Below are positions 9,092-18,721 of a stretch of 64,000 nucleotides of DNA, piece by piece. Every line of letters starts with the position of its first letter. Positions within the stretch are counted from its first letter, which is position 1. A program made the position numbers and the translations under genes. The stretch lies in contig MLAX01000002.1 of assembly GCA_001890945.1 (NCBI GenBank), positions 682,001-746,000 of the forward strand, read 5' to 3'. The notes beneath the pieces were generated by a model that saw only the letters and a list, made by a program, of their open reading frames with translations, was not told where the DNA came from and did no database searches. The stretch is from Alphaproteobacteria bacterium AO1-B (lineage in GTDB: Bacteria > Pseudomonadota > Alphaproteobacteria > Rhizobiales > Stappiaceae).

Positions 9092-11427
9092 GCAGAGACC
9101 TTTCTTGAGCGCAAATCCCGGACGGCCTTCATGATCGCTTCGGGCGTTGCCGGCGCATCAAGATTTGGGATCTGGCCCGGCGCGATGCTCGCTACTGCGT
9201 CATTGATGGCGCAGAAGACAGCGTTTGCCAGCATCACCGGTGGCTCACCGACCGCCTTTGACCGGTAGACAGTGTCTTGCGGATTGCCGTTGCCGTTATA
9301 GAGGCTGACGTTGAACTCCTCGGGAATGTCCGACGCCGTCGGGATCTTGTAAGTCGACGGGGCATGGGTGCGCAGCCGGCCTTTTTCATCCCAGACCAGT
9401 TCTTCAGTGGTCAGCCAGCCCATTCCTTGCACAAACCCGCCCTCAATCTGCCCGAGATCGATCGCAGGGTTCAGCGAGTGGCCGACATCGTGCAGGATAT
9501 CGACCCGGTCTACCGTCATTTCACCGGTCATGGTGTCGATTGTGACCTCGGCGCAGGCGCCGCCAAATGCGAAGTAATAAAATGGCCGGCCGGTTACACT
9601 TTCCCGGTCCCAGGTGATGCCGGGTGTCGCGTAGAACCCGGCGTGAGACATCTGGATCCGCGCCATATGCGCCTGTTTGGCCACTTCCGCCAAAGTGAAA
9701 CTCTGATCGCCAATGAGGACCTTGTTGTCTCCGAAATGAATGGCTTCCGAACCGCATTGGTGCTGTTCGCACAAGAAGGAGATTAAGCGGCCCCTGATTT
9801 CCTGCGCTGCAAGCTTTGCGGCCATGGCATTCAAGTCGGTCCCGGAAGACGCGGCTGTCGGGCCGGTGTTCGGCACCTTTGAGGTGTTGGTTGCGGTGAT
9901 CCGTACCTTATCCAGTGTCACGCCAAATTCTTCGGCGACGACCTGGGCGACCTTCTGATAAAGCCCCTGCCCCATCTCGGTGCCGCCGTGGTTCAGATGA
10001 ACCGAACCGTCGGTGTAAAGATGAACCAGCGCGCCAGCCTGGTTGAGGTGTTTGAGCGTGAAGGAAATACCGAATTTCACCGGCGTCAGGGCCAGCCCCT
10101 TTTTCAAGACGGCATTTACCGCATTGAAATCACGAACATCGTCGCGCCGCGACCAATAATCTGAGCTTTCTTCGAGCTGGTCGATGAGGTCATGCATAAC
10201 CGCGTATTCTTCCACCGGCATGCCGTAAGGTGTCAGATTGCGCTCGCCGTCATAAAAATTCAGCTTGCGAATATCCAACGGATCCCGGCCGGTCTTGATG
10301 GCAATCGCATCAATTATGCGTTCGGCAGCCAGCATCCCTTGAGGCCCGCCAAACCCGCGGAATGCAGTATTGGAGCATGTGTCTGTTTTCAGACGCCGGG
10401 ACCGGATGGCCGCGTCTGGATAGAAATAACTGGAATCCGCATGAAACAGTGTACGGTCGTTCACACCAAGGGATAGATCGACCGAGTAGCCACACCGGGC
10501 CAGAAACTCCATATCGACCGCGCGGATCTTGCCCGTACCATCATGGCCAACGGTCCAGTCAACGCGGAAATCATGCCGTTTTCCGGTCATGATCATGTCG
10601 TCATCACGATCGAGTCGAACCTTGCATGCCCGGCCTGTAGCGTGAGCGGCGAGTGCAGCCAAGCTCGCCCATTGGTTCGCCTGGGATTCCTTGCCGCCAA
10701 AGCCGCCGCCCATACGCCGGACTTCCGCAGTGACCAAGGCATCCGGGACGCCAAGAACTTTTGCCACGGTGTGCTGCACTTCCGTCGGATGCTGGGTCGA
10801 CGTATGAACCAGCATGCCGCCTGCTTCCTGCGGCACGGCCATGGCGATCTGGCCTTCCAGGTAAAAATGCTCCTGCCCGCCGATACGGAACGAACCGGAC
10901 AAGACCTCTTCTGCCGCTGTCATACCGGTTTCAGGTGATCCGCGCCGGAACTGGTAGTCCGGCAGCACCATTGTTTCCGCAGCTTCCGCATCTTCCTGCG
11001 TCAGGATTGGTGGGATCGGTGCGACCTCGATTTTGGCTTCCAGGGCTGCCTTGCGCGCCTGATCCCGGGTTTCTGCCACAACGGCAAAGACTACTTGGCC
11101 ATAAAACAGGATTTCCCCATCAGCCAGAACCGGATCATCACCGAAACCGGATGAGCAATCGTTGGTTCCCGGGATATCCTCAGATGTCAGCACGGCGACG
11201 ACGCCGTCACTTGCGCTCACATCCGTCAGATCGATGGAACTGATCTTGCCGCGGACCGCAGATCTCGCCCAGCCCGGAACGACATGCAGCGTACCAACGG
11301 CCTCCGTCAGATCATCAATGTAAGGTGCTGTGCCCGTGACATGCATCTCTGCACTGTCATGGGGCAATGGTTTCCGCACGTGCTTTAGCGGGGCAGTCAC
11401 TTTGCTCGGATCAAGCGGCGCGGTCAT
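9088..11427 (-). CDS. xdhB: Xanthine dehydrogenase molybdopterin-binding subunit
   Basis: A 779-residue large subunit that carries the molybdenum cofactor and oxidises hypoxanthine and xanthine to urate. Visible are the cofactor loop RRMGGGFGGKE, the FRGFGGPQGM segment, GGTEMGQGL, and near the C-terminus SKAVGEPPVML, whose Glu corresponds to the catalytic base of xanthine oxidoreductases. The length fits XdhB of alphaproteobacteria. The start at 11427 has GGGAGG six bases upstream and overlaps the end of xdhA by 17 bases; an in-frame start at 11478 would extend further into xdhA and lacks support. Confidence 0.94.
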   Translation of the reverse strand: MTAPLDPSKVTAPLKHVRKPLPHDSAEMHVTGTAPYIDDLTEAVGTLHVVPGWARSAVRGKISSIDLTDVSASDGVVAVLTSEDIPGTNDCSSGFGDDPVLADGEILFYGQVVFAVVAETRDQARKAALEAKIEVAPIPPILTQEDAEAAETMVLPDYQFRRGSPETGMTAAEEVLSGSFRIGGQEHFYLEGQIAMAVPQEAGGMLVHTSTQHPTEVQHTVAKVLGVPDALVTAEVRRMGGGFGGKESQANQWASLAALAAHATGRACKVRLDRDDDMIMTGKRHDFRVDWTVGHDGTGKIRAVDMEFLARCGYSVDLSLGVNDRTLFHADSSYFYPDAAIRSRRLKTDTCSNTAFRGFGGPQGMLAAERIIDAIAIKTGRDPLDIRKLNFYDGERNLTPYGMPVEEYAVMHDLIDQLEESSDYWSRRDDVRDFNAVNAVLKKGLALTPVKFGISFTLKHLNQAGALVHLYTDGSVHLNHGGTEMGQGLYQKVAQVVAEEFGVTLDKVRITATNTSKVPNTGPTAASSGTDLNAMAAKLAAQEIRGRLISFLCEQHQCGSEAIHFGDNKVLIGDQSFTLAEVAKQAHMARIQMSHAGFYATPGITWDRESVTGRPFYYFAFGGACAEVTIDTMTGEMTVDRVDILHDVGHSLNPAIDLGQIEGGFVQGMGWLTTEELVWDEKGRLRTHAPSTYKIPTASDIPEEFNVSLYNGNGNPQDTVYRSKAVGEPPVMLANAVFCAINDAVASIAPGQIPNLDAPATPEAIMKAVRDLRSRKVSA

Positions 11428-12892
11428 GATCTGCCTCCCGCTTTGCCAAAACCCGGACGCTTTCCGCGGCTGTCCCATCGGTTTCCATCAAGGCTTTCGC
11501 GAGCAAGGCCCGCGCCGTTTCCATGCGGTATTCCGCGCTTGCCCGCATATCCGTCAATGGCGTGAAGTCGGTGTTGAGTGCGTCAATGGCGGCCGCCCAG
11601 GTCGATGCATCCTCCAGGATCGCTCCTTTCAATGCCGCTTCTGCTCCGCTGGCCCGCTTCGGTGTTCCCGCCATGCCACCATAAGCGATCCGTGCATCGA
11701 TGATCCGGCCATCAACAATGGTGAACCGGAAGGCGGCCATGACGGATGAGATATCCTGGTCGAAGCGCTTTGAAATTTTGTAGCAGTGAAAGACCTGATT
11801 GGCGGAGGGGCGCGGAACAAACAGCCCGGTCACGAACTCACCCGGGAGGCGATCCTGTTTCCCGTAGTCGATGAAGAAGTCTTCAAGTGCCAGAGCGCGA
11901 TCAGTGTCTGCAGATTGAAGCTCCAATGTGGCGCCAAGCGCAATGAGCGCCGGAGGCGAATCTCCGATCGGCGATCCGTTGGCAATGTTACCGCCAACCG
12001 TTCCGGACGCGCGAACCTGTTTGGACCCAATCCGCTTCCAGAGTTCGCCCAGATCCGGTGAGATCCGCGTCATCGCGGCCTCAGTCGCGGCAAAGGTCGC
12101 CGTTGCCCCCATCAAAATACCGGATTCGCTTTCCTCGACCCGGTCCAGGCCCTCGATCCGGCCGAGCCAGATGGTTTTGGGAAGATCGCGGAGGTGTTTT
12201 GTAATCCAGAGCCCAACATCGGTCGCGCCCGAGACCAGGGTGGCATCCGGATGCTGACCGTACAGCGCTGCCAGGCCATCCAAAGACGCCGGCGAGGAGA
12301 AGAACCGCTCACTGGTTCCAAGGAAAATATCGCGGCTGTCAGCAAGTTTCTTCAGTTGCTCGCGGGTTTCGTTCGACCGCCAGGTAAAAGCGTCATCTGC
12401 AACGTTGAAACAGGCTTCCAGTGCCGCATCGACAATCGGGCGATATCCCGTGCACCGGCAAAGGTTTCCGGCAAGCCATTCCGTGACCGTCTTGCGGGAT
12501 TTCGCTTCGCCTTCCGCGTGATACAGGGTGAACAACGTCATGACGAAACCCGGTGTACAGAACCCGCATTGCGACCCGTGAAGATCCATCATGGCCTGCT
12601 GAACCGGGTGCAGTCGCTTGTCCTGAACAAGATCTTCCACGGTCACCAGTTCAGCGCCATCGACCATGCCCAAGAGCTGAATGCAGCTGTTCACCGGCTG
12701 ATAAGTCAGCTTGCCATCTATGACCCGGCCAAGCGCGACGGTGCAGGCACCACAGTCACCTTCGCCGCAGCCTTCCTTGGTGCCGGTTTCCTTTCGGCGG
12801 AGCCGCAAATAGTCAAGAAGTGTCTCAGTCGGCCCGACATCGTGGAGCTCGACAATTTCACCGCCTTTGATGAACCGGATCGTGTCCCGCAT
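11411..12892 (-). CDS. xdhA: Xanthine dehydrogenase iron-sulfur/FAD subunit
   Basis: A 493-residue small subunit. Residues ~1-160 hold the two [2Fe-2S] clusters: GCGEGDCGACTVAL with a following NSCIQ, then CGFCTPGFVMTL and CRCTGY. Residues ~190-360 form the FAD-binding domain (ATLVSGATDVG, SGTVGGNIANGSPIGD), followed by the CO dehydrogenase flavoprotein C-terminal domain. Electrons pass from the molybdenum centre in XdhB through these clusters to FAD and NAD+. It starts 3 bases after the end of uraH. Confidence 0.94.
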   Translation of the reverse strand: MRDTIRFIKGGEIVELHDVGPTETLLDYLRLRRKETGTKEGCGEGDCGACTVALGRVIDGKLTYQPVNSCIQLLGMVDGAELVTVEDLVQDKRLHPVQQAMMDLHGSQCGFCTPGFVMTLFTLYHAEGEAKSRKTVTEWLAGNLCRCTGYRPIVDAALEACFNVADDAFTWRSNETREQLKKLADSRDIFLGTSERFFSSPASLDGLAALYGQHPDATLVSGATDVGLWITKHLRDLPKTIWLGRIEGLDRVEESESGILMGATATFAATEAAMTRISPDLGELWKRIGSKQVRASGTVGGNIANGSPIGDSPPALIALGATLELQSADTDRALALEDFFIDYGKQDRLPGEFVTGLFVPRPSANQVFHCYKISKRFDQDISSVMAAFRFTIVDGRIIDARIAYGGMAGTPKRASGAEAALKGAILEDASTWAAAIDALNTDFTPLTDMRASAEYRMETARALLAKALMETDGTAAESVRVLAKREADHDRAA

Positions 12893-12895
12893 CCC

Positions 12896-13246
12896 TCAAC
12901 TCCCCCGATAGGTTGAATAGCCGAACGGCGAAAGCAACAACGGCACATGGTAGTGCGCGTTTGCATCGGCGATTCCGAAGCGGATTGGAACGATATCCAG
13001 AAAAAGCGGATCCGGGAGGGTTTGATTGGTACGTTTAAGATATTCACCTGCATGGAAGCGGAGCTCGTAGGTTCCGGTTTCAAACACATCGTCGGTGAGA
13101 ATTGCACCGTCGACCCGGCCGTCGTCGTTGGTCACATGGCTTGAAATATGAGCCGGCGCATCGTTCGCAGACCAAAGCTCTATCTTGAGGCCCTTTGCAG
13201 GGACCCCCAAAGCAGTATCCAGAACGTGCGTTGTCAAACGCCCCAT
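12896..13246 (-). CDS. uraH: 5-Hydroxyisourate hydrolase
   Basis: A 116-residue transthyretin-like protein. It hydrolyses 5-hydroxyisourate, the product of urate oxidase, to OHCU. The N-terminal [19 protein letters not shown] carries the conserved His, and the protein ends in YRGS, the C-terminal tetrapeptide that marks the enzyme and separates it from vertebrate transthyretin. The start at 13246 has GAGGGAGA upstream. It is the first gene of the long minus-strand operon. Urate oxidase and OHCU decarboxylase genes are not in the window and must lie elsewhere if the pathway is complete. Confidence 0.93.
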   Translation of the reverse strand: MGRLTTHVLDTALGVPAKGLKIELWSANDAPAHISSHVTNDDGRVDGAILTDDVFETGTYELRFHAGEYLKRTNQTLPDPLFLDIVPIRFGIADANAHYHVPLLLSPFGYSTYRGS

Positions 13247-13341
13247 CAGTCTCTCCCTCTTGCGGCAGTGCCGCAAAATCCATCAGATTAAAAATGTGCC
13301 TGAAATAGACGCAGATCCAAAGCGCTCATTTGCGTACTTAA

Positions 13342-13360
13342 TGATGCCTAATTGGCATCA
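13342..13360. promoter_or_regulatory. Inverted repeat, candidate operator of the purine operon
   Basis: TGATGCC, five bases, then GGCATCA: a perfect 7-bp inverted repeat. Its geometry fits a LysR-type T-N11-A box. It lies about 96 bases before the uraH ATG and covers the stop codon of the LysR gene. No T-run follows on either strand, so it is not an intrinsic terminator. Binding by the adjacent LysR protein is inference. Confidence 0.45.
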
Positions 13361-14298
13361 ATGGATGCTAGCCGCTCTTTCAAGGCGAACACTGCGTGAT
13401 CAAAAAACATCGCCGGGGCCAAAGCCAAAGCGCGCAGAGACGATGTTACCACACAAAGACGATCGGCCTGAAGAGGTTCATCTTTCAATGGCTTAAAGAT
13501 CAAATGTCCGGCTTCAATATCTTCTTCGCAGCCGATCTGCGTTTGAAAACCAATGACGTTCTCATCCCGTGCCAGCGCCCGCATCAATCGCAAGGAATTC
13601 GCCTCAACATAGGTCATGGATGCACCAGGAATTCGGCTCCGGATGACATCAATTCTGGCTCGGATCGACAAACCTTCTGCCGGCAAGGCAACCGGATAGC
13701 GAAGACAATCGGCAAGACTCAGTCCGTTTTCGTCCGCCAAAGGATGGTTGGGGGCCATTACCGCGCCAATCACCAGATCATGATGGAAGGCCGCGGTCAG
13801 GGTCGACATGTCGGGAGGGTCAAAGGTGAACCCGACATCCGCTTCGGCCGCTTCCACTTTCCTGGCCGCTTCCTGCGAAGAGGAAACCGAAACGTTGACA
13901 TGGATACCGGGATACGTCCGGCGGAACGAACTGATCACTGCTGGCAGCAACCGCTCTGCAACGCTCTCCACGGATGCGATGGAGACGGTTCCCCGGCGCA
14001 ATCCCTTCAACGCATCCAGTTCAGCAACCGTGCCTTCAAAATCGGAATAGGTCCGCCGGATGTGCGCCAGCAGCACCTCGCCGGCCTGAGACAACCGCAT
14101 CCGCCGGCCCACGCGCTCAAAGAGCTGCAGGCCAAGCGCTTCTTCAAGCCACAGGATTTGCCGGTTGACTGCGGATGAAGCAACATTCAGCTCGCGCGAT
14201 GCGGCCCGGATAGACCCAGCCTCGGCAGCGGCAAGAAAGTACCGCATCGCTGGGCTGTAAAGATTCCGGGCCAGCTCCTGTGCGCGCGCTGAACGCAT
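13348..14298 (-). CDS. LysR family transcriptional regulator
   Basis: A 316-residue LysR-type regulator. The winged helix-turn-helix spans residues ~17-76 (MRYFLAAAEAGSIRAASREL then VNRQILWLEEALGLQLFER), and the rest is a type 2 periplasmic-binding-fold effector domain. It lies just upstream of uraH on the same strand (101 bases from its stop to the uraH ATG), so it is the natural candidate to control the purine operon, although LysR genes more often lie divergent from their targets. Its ATG lies 12 bases after the stop of the quinone oxidoreductase gene, so the two may share a transcript. Confidence 0.88.
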   Translation of the reverse strand: MRSARAQELARNLYSPAMRYFLAAAEAGSIRAASRELNVASSAVNRQILWLEEALGLQLFERVGRRMRLSQAGEVLLAHIRRTYSDFEGTVAELDALKGLRRGTVSIASVESVAERLLPAVISSFRRTYPGIHVNVSVSSSQEAARKVEAAEADVGFTFDPPDMSTLTAAFHHDLVIGAVMAPNHPLADENGLSLADCLRYPVALPAEGLSIRARIDVIRSRIPGASMTYVEANSLRLMRALARDENVIGFQTQIGCEEDIEAGHLIFKPLKDEPLQADRLCVVTSSLRALALAPAMFFDHAVFALKERLASIDAN

Positions 14299-14310
14299 TC
14301 TGAACCTTCC

Positions 14311-15288
14311 TTATGGGATCAGAACGGTCGTGCCGGTGGTTTTCCGGCCTTCCAGATCGGTATGCGCCTGGACCGCGTCGGCCAAACGGTACTCCTGGTT
14401 GACCGCGATCTTCACAATGCCTTTGGATACGACATCAAACAGATCGCCGGACGTCATCTCCAGCTGTTCGCGGGTCGCAATATAGCTAAAGAGCGTAGGC
14501 CGGGTTGCGAACAGCGATCCCTTTTGCGCAAGCAGTGCAAGATTGAAGTCCTGGATCGGGCCGGAGGACTGACCGAAGCTGACCCACAGCCCGCGAGGCT
14601 TCAAGCAATCCAGCGAACCCGGGTAGGTGTCCTTGCCAACAGAATCATAAACAACGTCGCAGCCCTTGCCGTTGGTGATTTCCTTGACGCGTTCGACGAA
14701 ATTTTCGGTTCTATAGTTGATGACATGCTGGTAGCCGTTGGCCTTGGCCAGATCGACTTTGTCCTGTGACCCTGCAGTGCCAATCACCGTTGCCCCGAGA
14801 TGGGCTGCCCATTGCCCGGCAATCAGGCCGACGCCCCCGGCTGCGGCATGAAACAGAAGGGTTGTCTCCGGGCCGACATTGAAGGTTTGGCGGAGCAAAT
14901 ACTGGGCCGTCATCCCCTTCAGCATCATGCCGGCCGCAGCCTTGTCATCAATTCCGTCAGGAACGACCACAAGGCGGTCCGCCGGAATGATCCGCTCTTG
15001 AGCATAGGCGCCAAGCGGACCGACATAGGCCACACGATCACCCGGCTTTATGTGGGACACGCCCTCACCGACTGTCTGAACAATACCGGCGCCTTCATTT
15101 CCTGGAATAAACGGTACCCCATCGGGTGCCGGATAAAGGCCGGACCGGAAATAGGTGTCGATGAAATTGAGGCCAATCGCCGTGTGCCGGATGCGCGCTT
15201 CACCGGGGCCCGGCTCGCCCACCTCTACATGCTCCCAGGTTAAAACATCGGCGCTGCCTGTCTCATGCACGCGGATTGCCTGTACCAT
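14311..15288 (-). CDS. NADPH:quinone oxidoreductase (zinc-free MDR family)
   Basis: A 325-residue medium-chain reductase. It opens with VQAIRVHETGSADVL and has the GROES-like domain (GLNFIDTYFRSGLYP), then the nucleotide-binding motif HAAAGGVGLIAGQWA near residue 150. Structural and catalytic zinc ligands of alcohol dehydrogenases are absent, as in QOR (zeta-crystallin-like) enzymes that reduce quinones with NADPH. The start at 15288 has GGGAG upstream, and the protein is full length. A link to purine oxidation is not evident; it could serve redox stress defence. Confidence 0.87.
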   Translation of the reverse strand: MVQAIRVHETGSADVLTWEHVEVGEPGPGEARIRHTAIGLNFIDTYFRSGLYPAPDGVPFIPGNEGAGIVQTVGEGVSHIKPGDRVAYVGPLGAYAQERIIPADRLVVVPDGIDDKAAAGMMLKGMTAQYLLRQTFNVGPETTLLFHAAAGGVGLIAGQWAAHLGATVIGTAGSQDKVDLAKANGYQHVINYRTENFVERVKEITNGKGCDVVYDSVGKDTYPGSLDCLKPRGLWVSFGQSSGPIQDFNLALLAQKGSLFATRPTLFSYIATREQLEMTSGDLFDVVSKGIVKIAVNQEYRLADAVQAHTDLEGRKTTGTTVLIP

Positions 15289-15453
15289 ATCAACTCCCAC
15301 AGATTTTCATCATGATTGCACGCAAACAACTGGTGCAGATCCTTGCAAAGACCATATCCAGCCCGTCGCAACGATGCCAGCGCGAAACGAAGAACACACT
15401 GTTTACAGTGCATTAGAAGCTAGAGCCGGGAAAAGTTCTCGTTGAGTGACCGA

Positions 15454-16170
15454 TCAGTCCACGCGATCGATCAGCTGCTGAACCGCGGACACTGAGAAGA
15501 GGTAAAGGCTGGCAGCTGTAAACAGGACTGCTGCCCAGGTGCTCAACACCATCCCGTTCCAGATCGCGAGCGCAGCAAGCGCCATCCAAACAAGCGTGAC
15601 TGGAAGGGTCAGCCAGCGCCAGCGTTTGACGCGGACCGGGTGAACAAACCGGATCGGCGCAAATGTGAGAACACAACACACGATGACAGCGGCAATCGTG
15701 AAGGCTTCGGACGGCGACAGAACCATGAGACCAAACACCACCATATTCCAGCCTGCCGGGAAGCCCTTGAAGGATCCGTCCGGCGTTTTCATGCCGTTGT
15801 CTGCGAAATAGAGCGCACCGGTGAACACAACGAGGCCGCCGCAGATCCAGTTCCACGGGCTTGAGAGCATCAGGCTCCAAGACAGTGCAAAGGCGGGCAG
15901 GAACACATAGGTGGCATAGTCGATGACAAAATCGAGGGACGCGCCCGACCAGCGCGGCAGGCGTTCCGCAATGTTGTACTTGCGCGCAAGTGGGCCATCA
16001 ATGCCGTCGACGAAAAGTGCCAGTCCAAGCCAGGCAAACATCTCGTCCCATTTGCCCTGTGCACCAGCAAGCAGCGCAATCAACGCAATCGGGGCTCCGG
16101 AAGCTGTCAGAATATGGATCAAAAACAGCGCGGGTTCCGGCGCGACTTTGCCAGGCGTTACGTCCGTCAC
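15454..16170 (-). CDS. pcs: Phosphatidylcholine synthase
   Basis: A 238-residue integral membrane CDP-alcohol phosphatidyltransferase that condenses choline with CDP-diacylglycerol to phosphatidylcholine in one step. The family motif is complete: DGIDGPLAR, then after an insert GASLDFVID. About eight membrane segments are visible. The motif variants and size (about 240 residues) match rhizobial Pcs and not phosphatidylserine or cardiolipin synthases. A GTG at 16170 is chosen because GAGGAC lies upstream and the length then fits; an ATG at 16245 would add 25 basic residues. Confidence 0.88.
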   Translation of the reverse strand: MTDVTPGKVAPEPALFLIHILTASGAPIALIALLAGAQGKWDEMFAWLGLALFVDGIDGPLARKYNIAERLPRWSGASLDFVIDYATYVFLPAFALSWSLMLSSPWNWICGGLVVFTGALYFADNGMKTPDGSFKGFPAGWNMVVFGLMVLSPSEAFTIAAVIVCCVLTFAPIRFVHPVRVKRWRWLTLPVTLVWMALAALAIWNGMVLSTWAAVLFTAASLYLFSVSAVQQLIDRVD

Positions 16171-16353
16171 GGGCCTAGGTCCTCGTTTAAACAATAAAAT
16201 CCGCGCGGAGTTGCATTTCTTTTTCCGTGGCGCGGCGGCTCCCAATTCTTCGCCCTGATAAGAGTGCTAAGGAGTCAACAGCTTCTATTTGTATTGCAAA
16301 TCGATGACAGTGTGAACCGCAAAAGCAGAGAAACACTTCAGACTGCAATGTTT

Positions 16354-17280
16354 CTAAGAAGCGCCTTGGCCGAGAACCATTCCAAGCGCAAGCGCACCGC
16401 CCCACACCAGCAAAAATATCCCGATCCCGATCGGGAAAGCCCGGCTGGGAAATGTTTTTTCCAAAGCCATTACCGCGCCAAGCACTGCAATCCAAAGAAT
16501 GTTCATCAACCCGACCGCAAACATCACCGTCATGACGGCCCAGCAGCAACCAAGGCAGATCCAACCCTGTGCCAGTCCCTCACGAAAAGCAGACTGGGTA
16601 CTATAATCTGCTCGGTTCCGGGCAAAGGACCATCTGGGATACCAGCACCGTTCTAGACAGGCGCGCTTAGCCGGCGTGAATTGATACAGACCTGCGGCCA
16701 GCAAGATGGATGTCGTGAGCGCCATGCTGACCGGCGCCATCATGTCGGACAATGCACCTAGCTTGGACAAACCAACCTGCGCGGTAGTCGCAACAACCGC
16801 GTAGCCGATCCAGACAGCGAGATATCCAAACACAACTGCCACTGTTGCCGAAAAGACTGATTTTGTCTGAGTGCCCTCAATAGACACATACTGGTGAAAG
16901 GCTTTCACCATGGGCGTCGCGGACGGCAGCATCATGGCCAGTGCCATCATGGCCCACATCATAAAAATCTTGGCAATGTCGACACCCGTCAACGCAACGC
17001 TGGGCATGCCGAACGTTGCGCCGGCCGGCAAACAAAGGGCTGCAAGTGCTGCCCTGGCCTCTTCCGGCAAACCGCGCATGAAATTGAACTGATTGAACAG
17101 AATCATACCTGGGCCAGCTTCAGCCATGTCCATGCTTGGAACCATGGCTGCGACCATAACAATCAGATACGACCAGCCGCTCATTGTCAGTGCCGCGACG
17201 ACCAAGAGAACAAGCGGCCATCCACGCTGTGGTTCGCCGATATGCGGTTTCAGGCCATCAGGAGAATGCAAAACAGTCAT
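16354..17280 (-). CDS. DUF2182 family integral membrane protein
   Basis: A 308-residue protein with about seven membrane spans, several rich in Met (MMWAMMALAMMLPS near residue 107, as the family consensus). The cytoplasmic-loop motif FTPAKRACLERCWYPR, with its two Cys, is the hallmark of DUF2182 (COG5486, predicted metal-binding membrane proteins). Biochemical function is unknown. DUF1326 partners sometimes accompany these genes; none is seen here. No strong ribosome site precedes the ATG. The gene is flanked by 108 bases to pcs and about 215 bases to the next gene, both without visible features. Confidence 0.82.
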   Translation of the reverse strand: MTVLHSPDGLKPHIGEPQRGWPLVLLVVAALTMSGWSYLIVMVAAMVPSMDMAEAGPGMILFNQFNFMRGLPEEARAALAALCLPAGATFGMPSVALTGVDIAKIFMMWAMMALAMMLPSATPMVKAFHQYVSIEGTQTKSVFSATVAVVFGYLAVWIGYAVVATTAQVGLSKLGALSDMMAPVSMALTTSILLAAGLYQFTPAKRACLERCWYPRWSFARNRADYSTQSAFREGLAQGWICLGCCWAVMTVMFAVGLMNILWIAVLGAVMALEKTFPSRAFPIGIGIFLLVWGGALALGMVLGQGAS

Positions 17281-17495
17281 ATGTGTTGTCTTGGGCCGGA
17301 CTCATTGCCAATTTCGAGCAGAACCTACCGCGGATTTTAGCCCAACGAATTGATATTTCTCATGGAGCAGACCACACCGTCGGTGCACCAAAGATCTAAT
17401 TACCGACCTGCGCGATTTGGTCCCGTTGATCTTTATGAGGTATAGCCCAACATCGTAAGGCAAGTTGCAACAAGTCTTTAAGTGCGGAAACGATC

Positions 17496-18698
17496 ATGGC
17501 CCGGGCGAAGAAAGAAATCTCGTGTGATGCAGTTGTTGTCGGTGGTGGACCGTCTGGGCGGATCACGGCGCTGGCGCTTGGGAAGACCGGCATCAAAACG
17601 GCTTTGGTCGCCCCTTTTGACGCACCTCAAGATGCTCGGACCACAGCCCTCTGGCAAAAATCGATCGATCTGCTCAAAGGCCTCGGCGTCTGGGACGACA
17701 TTCTGCCTACGGCAGAACCCTTGAAAACGATGCGCATGATCGATGGATCCAAACGGCTGATCCGCTCGCCCGAAACCCTTTTTGAAAGCGCAGAACTCGG
17801 CGTTGAAGAGTTTGGCTACAACATCATCAACGCCGAACTCAACAAGGTGCTGGCCGCTGCCTGTTCCGCTGAGGACAACCTCACTTGCGTCGATGACCTC
17901 GCTGAAAACGCTGCTTTTTCCGAAGATAAAACCGTTATCACCACAAAAACCGGGACAACCGTTTCTGCAGATCTCGCTGTTGCAGCCGACGGCCGTAACT
18001 CGCTTCTGCGGACTTCGGCCGGAATAGAGGTCAAGCGCTGGTCTTATCCACAGACCGCCCTTGTTCTCAATCTCGAGCACACGCTCCCACACAGCGGTAT
18101 CTCGGCCGAATTCCACACACCAACCGGACCGTTCACGCTTGTTCCGCTGCCCGGCCGGCAGTCCTCTTTGGTCTGTGTTGAGACGGCAGAAACCGCGGAC
18201 CGGTTGAAAACCATGGACAAGACGCTGCTCGCACGGGATTTGGAAGACCGGGCATGCTCCATTCTCGGCAAGTTCACGGTAATTTCCGAACCGCAGACCT
18301 TCCCGTTGTCTGGCATGACGGCCCAGTCGGTGATTTCAAATCGTTTGGCTTTGGTCGGGGAAACGGCGCATGTCTTCCCGCCAGTTGGCGCGCAGGGCCT
18401 GAACCTGTCCATGCGTGACATCTCCGATTTAATATCGGCTGTGGCCGCGGCTCAGGCCAAAGGACAGGACATAGGCAGTCCGGAAGCCCTGAGAACTTTT
18501 GAACACAAGCGGATGGCCGATATCCGGTCCAGGACCAATGCGGTCGATATGTTGAACCGCTCCCTTTTGACAGATTTCCTGCCGGTTCAGGCCGCCCGTA
18601 GCGCGGGAATGTATCTGGCGGGCAAGATTGGCCCCTTCCGGCGTTTGCTCATGCGCGAAGGGATGGCACCGGGAACGGGATTTCAGCTACGCCCCTAA
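17496..18698 (+). CDS. UbiH/UbiF-family FAD-dependent monooxygenase
   Basis: A 400-residue flavoprotein hydroxylase. It has the N-terminal dinucleotide motif VVVGGGPSGRITALAL, the AADGRNSLLR segment and the second FAD motif LALVGETAHVFPPVGAQGLNLSMRD, which are the three hallmarks of the ubiquinone hydroxylase family. Hydroxylation of a ring carbon in ubiquinone synthesis is the most likely role, but the position on the ring cannot be told from sequence. It stands alone and converges on the DUF1801 gene. Confidence 0.82.
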   Translation: MARAKKEISCDAVVVGGGPSGRITALALGKTGIKTALVAPFDAPQDARTTALWQKSIDLLKGLGVWDDILPTAEPLKTMRMIDGSKRLIRSPETLFESAELGVEEFGYNIINAELNKVLAAACSAEDNLTCVDDLAENAAFSEDKTVITTKTGTTVSADLAVAADGRNSLLRTSAGIEVKRWSYPQTALVLNLEHTLPHSGISAEFHTPTGPFTLVPLPGRQSSLVCVETAETADRLKTMDKTLLARDLEDRACSILGKFTVISEPQTFPLSGMTAQSVISNRLALVGETAHVFPPVGAQGLNLSMRDISDLISAVAAAQAKGQDIGSPEALRTFEHKRMADIRSRTNAVDMLNRSLLTDFLPVQAARSAGMYLAGKIGPFRRLLMREGMAPGTGFQLRP

Positions 18699-18721
18699 CT
18701 CTATTCTTAAGTATAGGTGCT

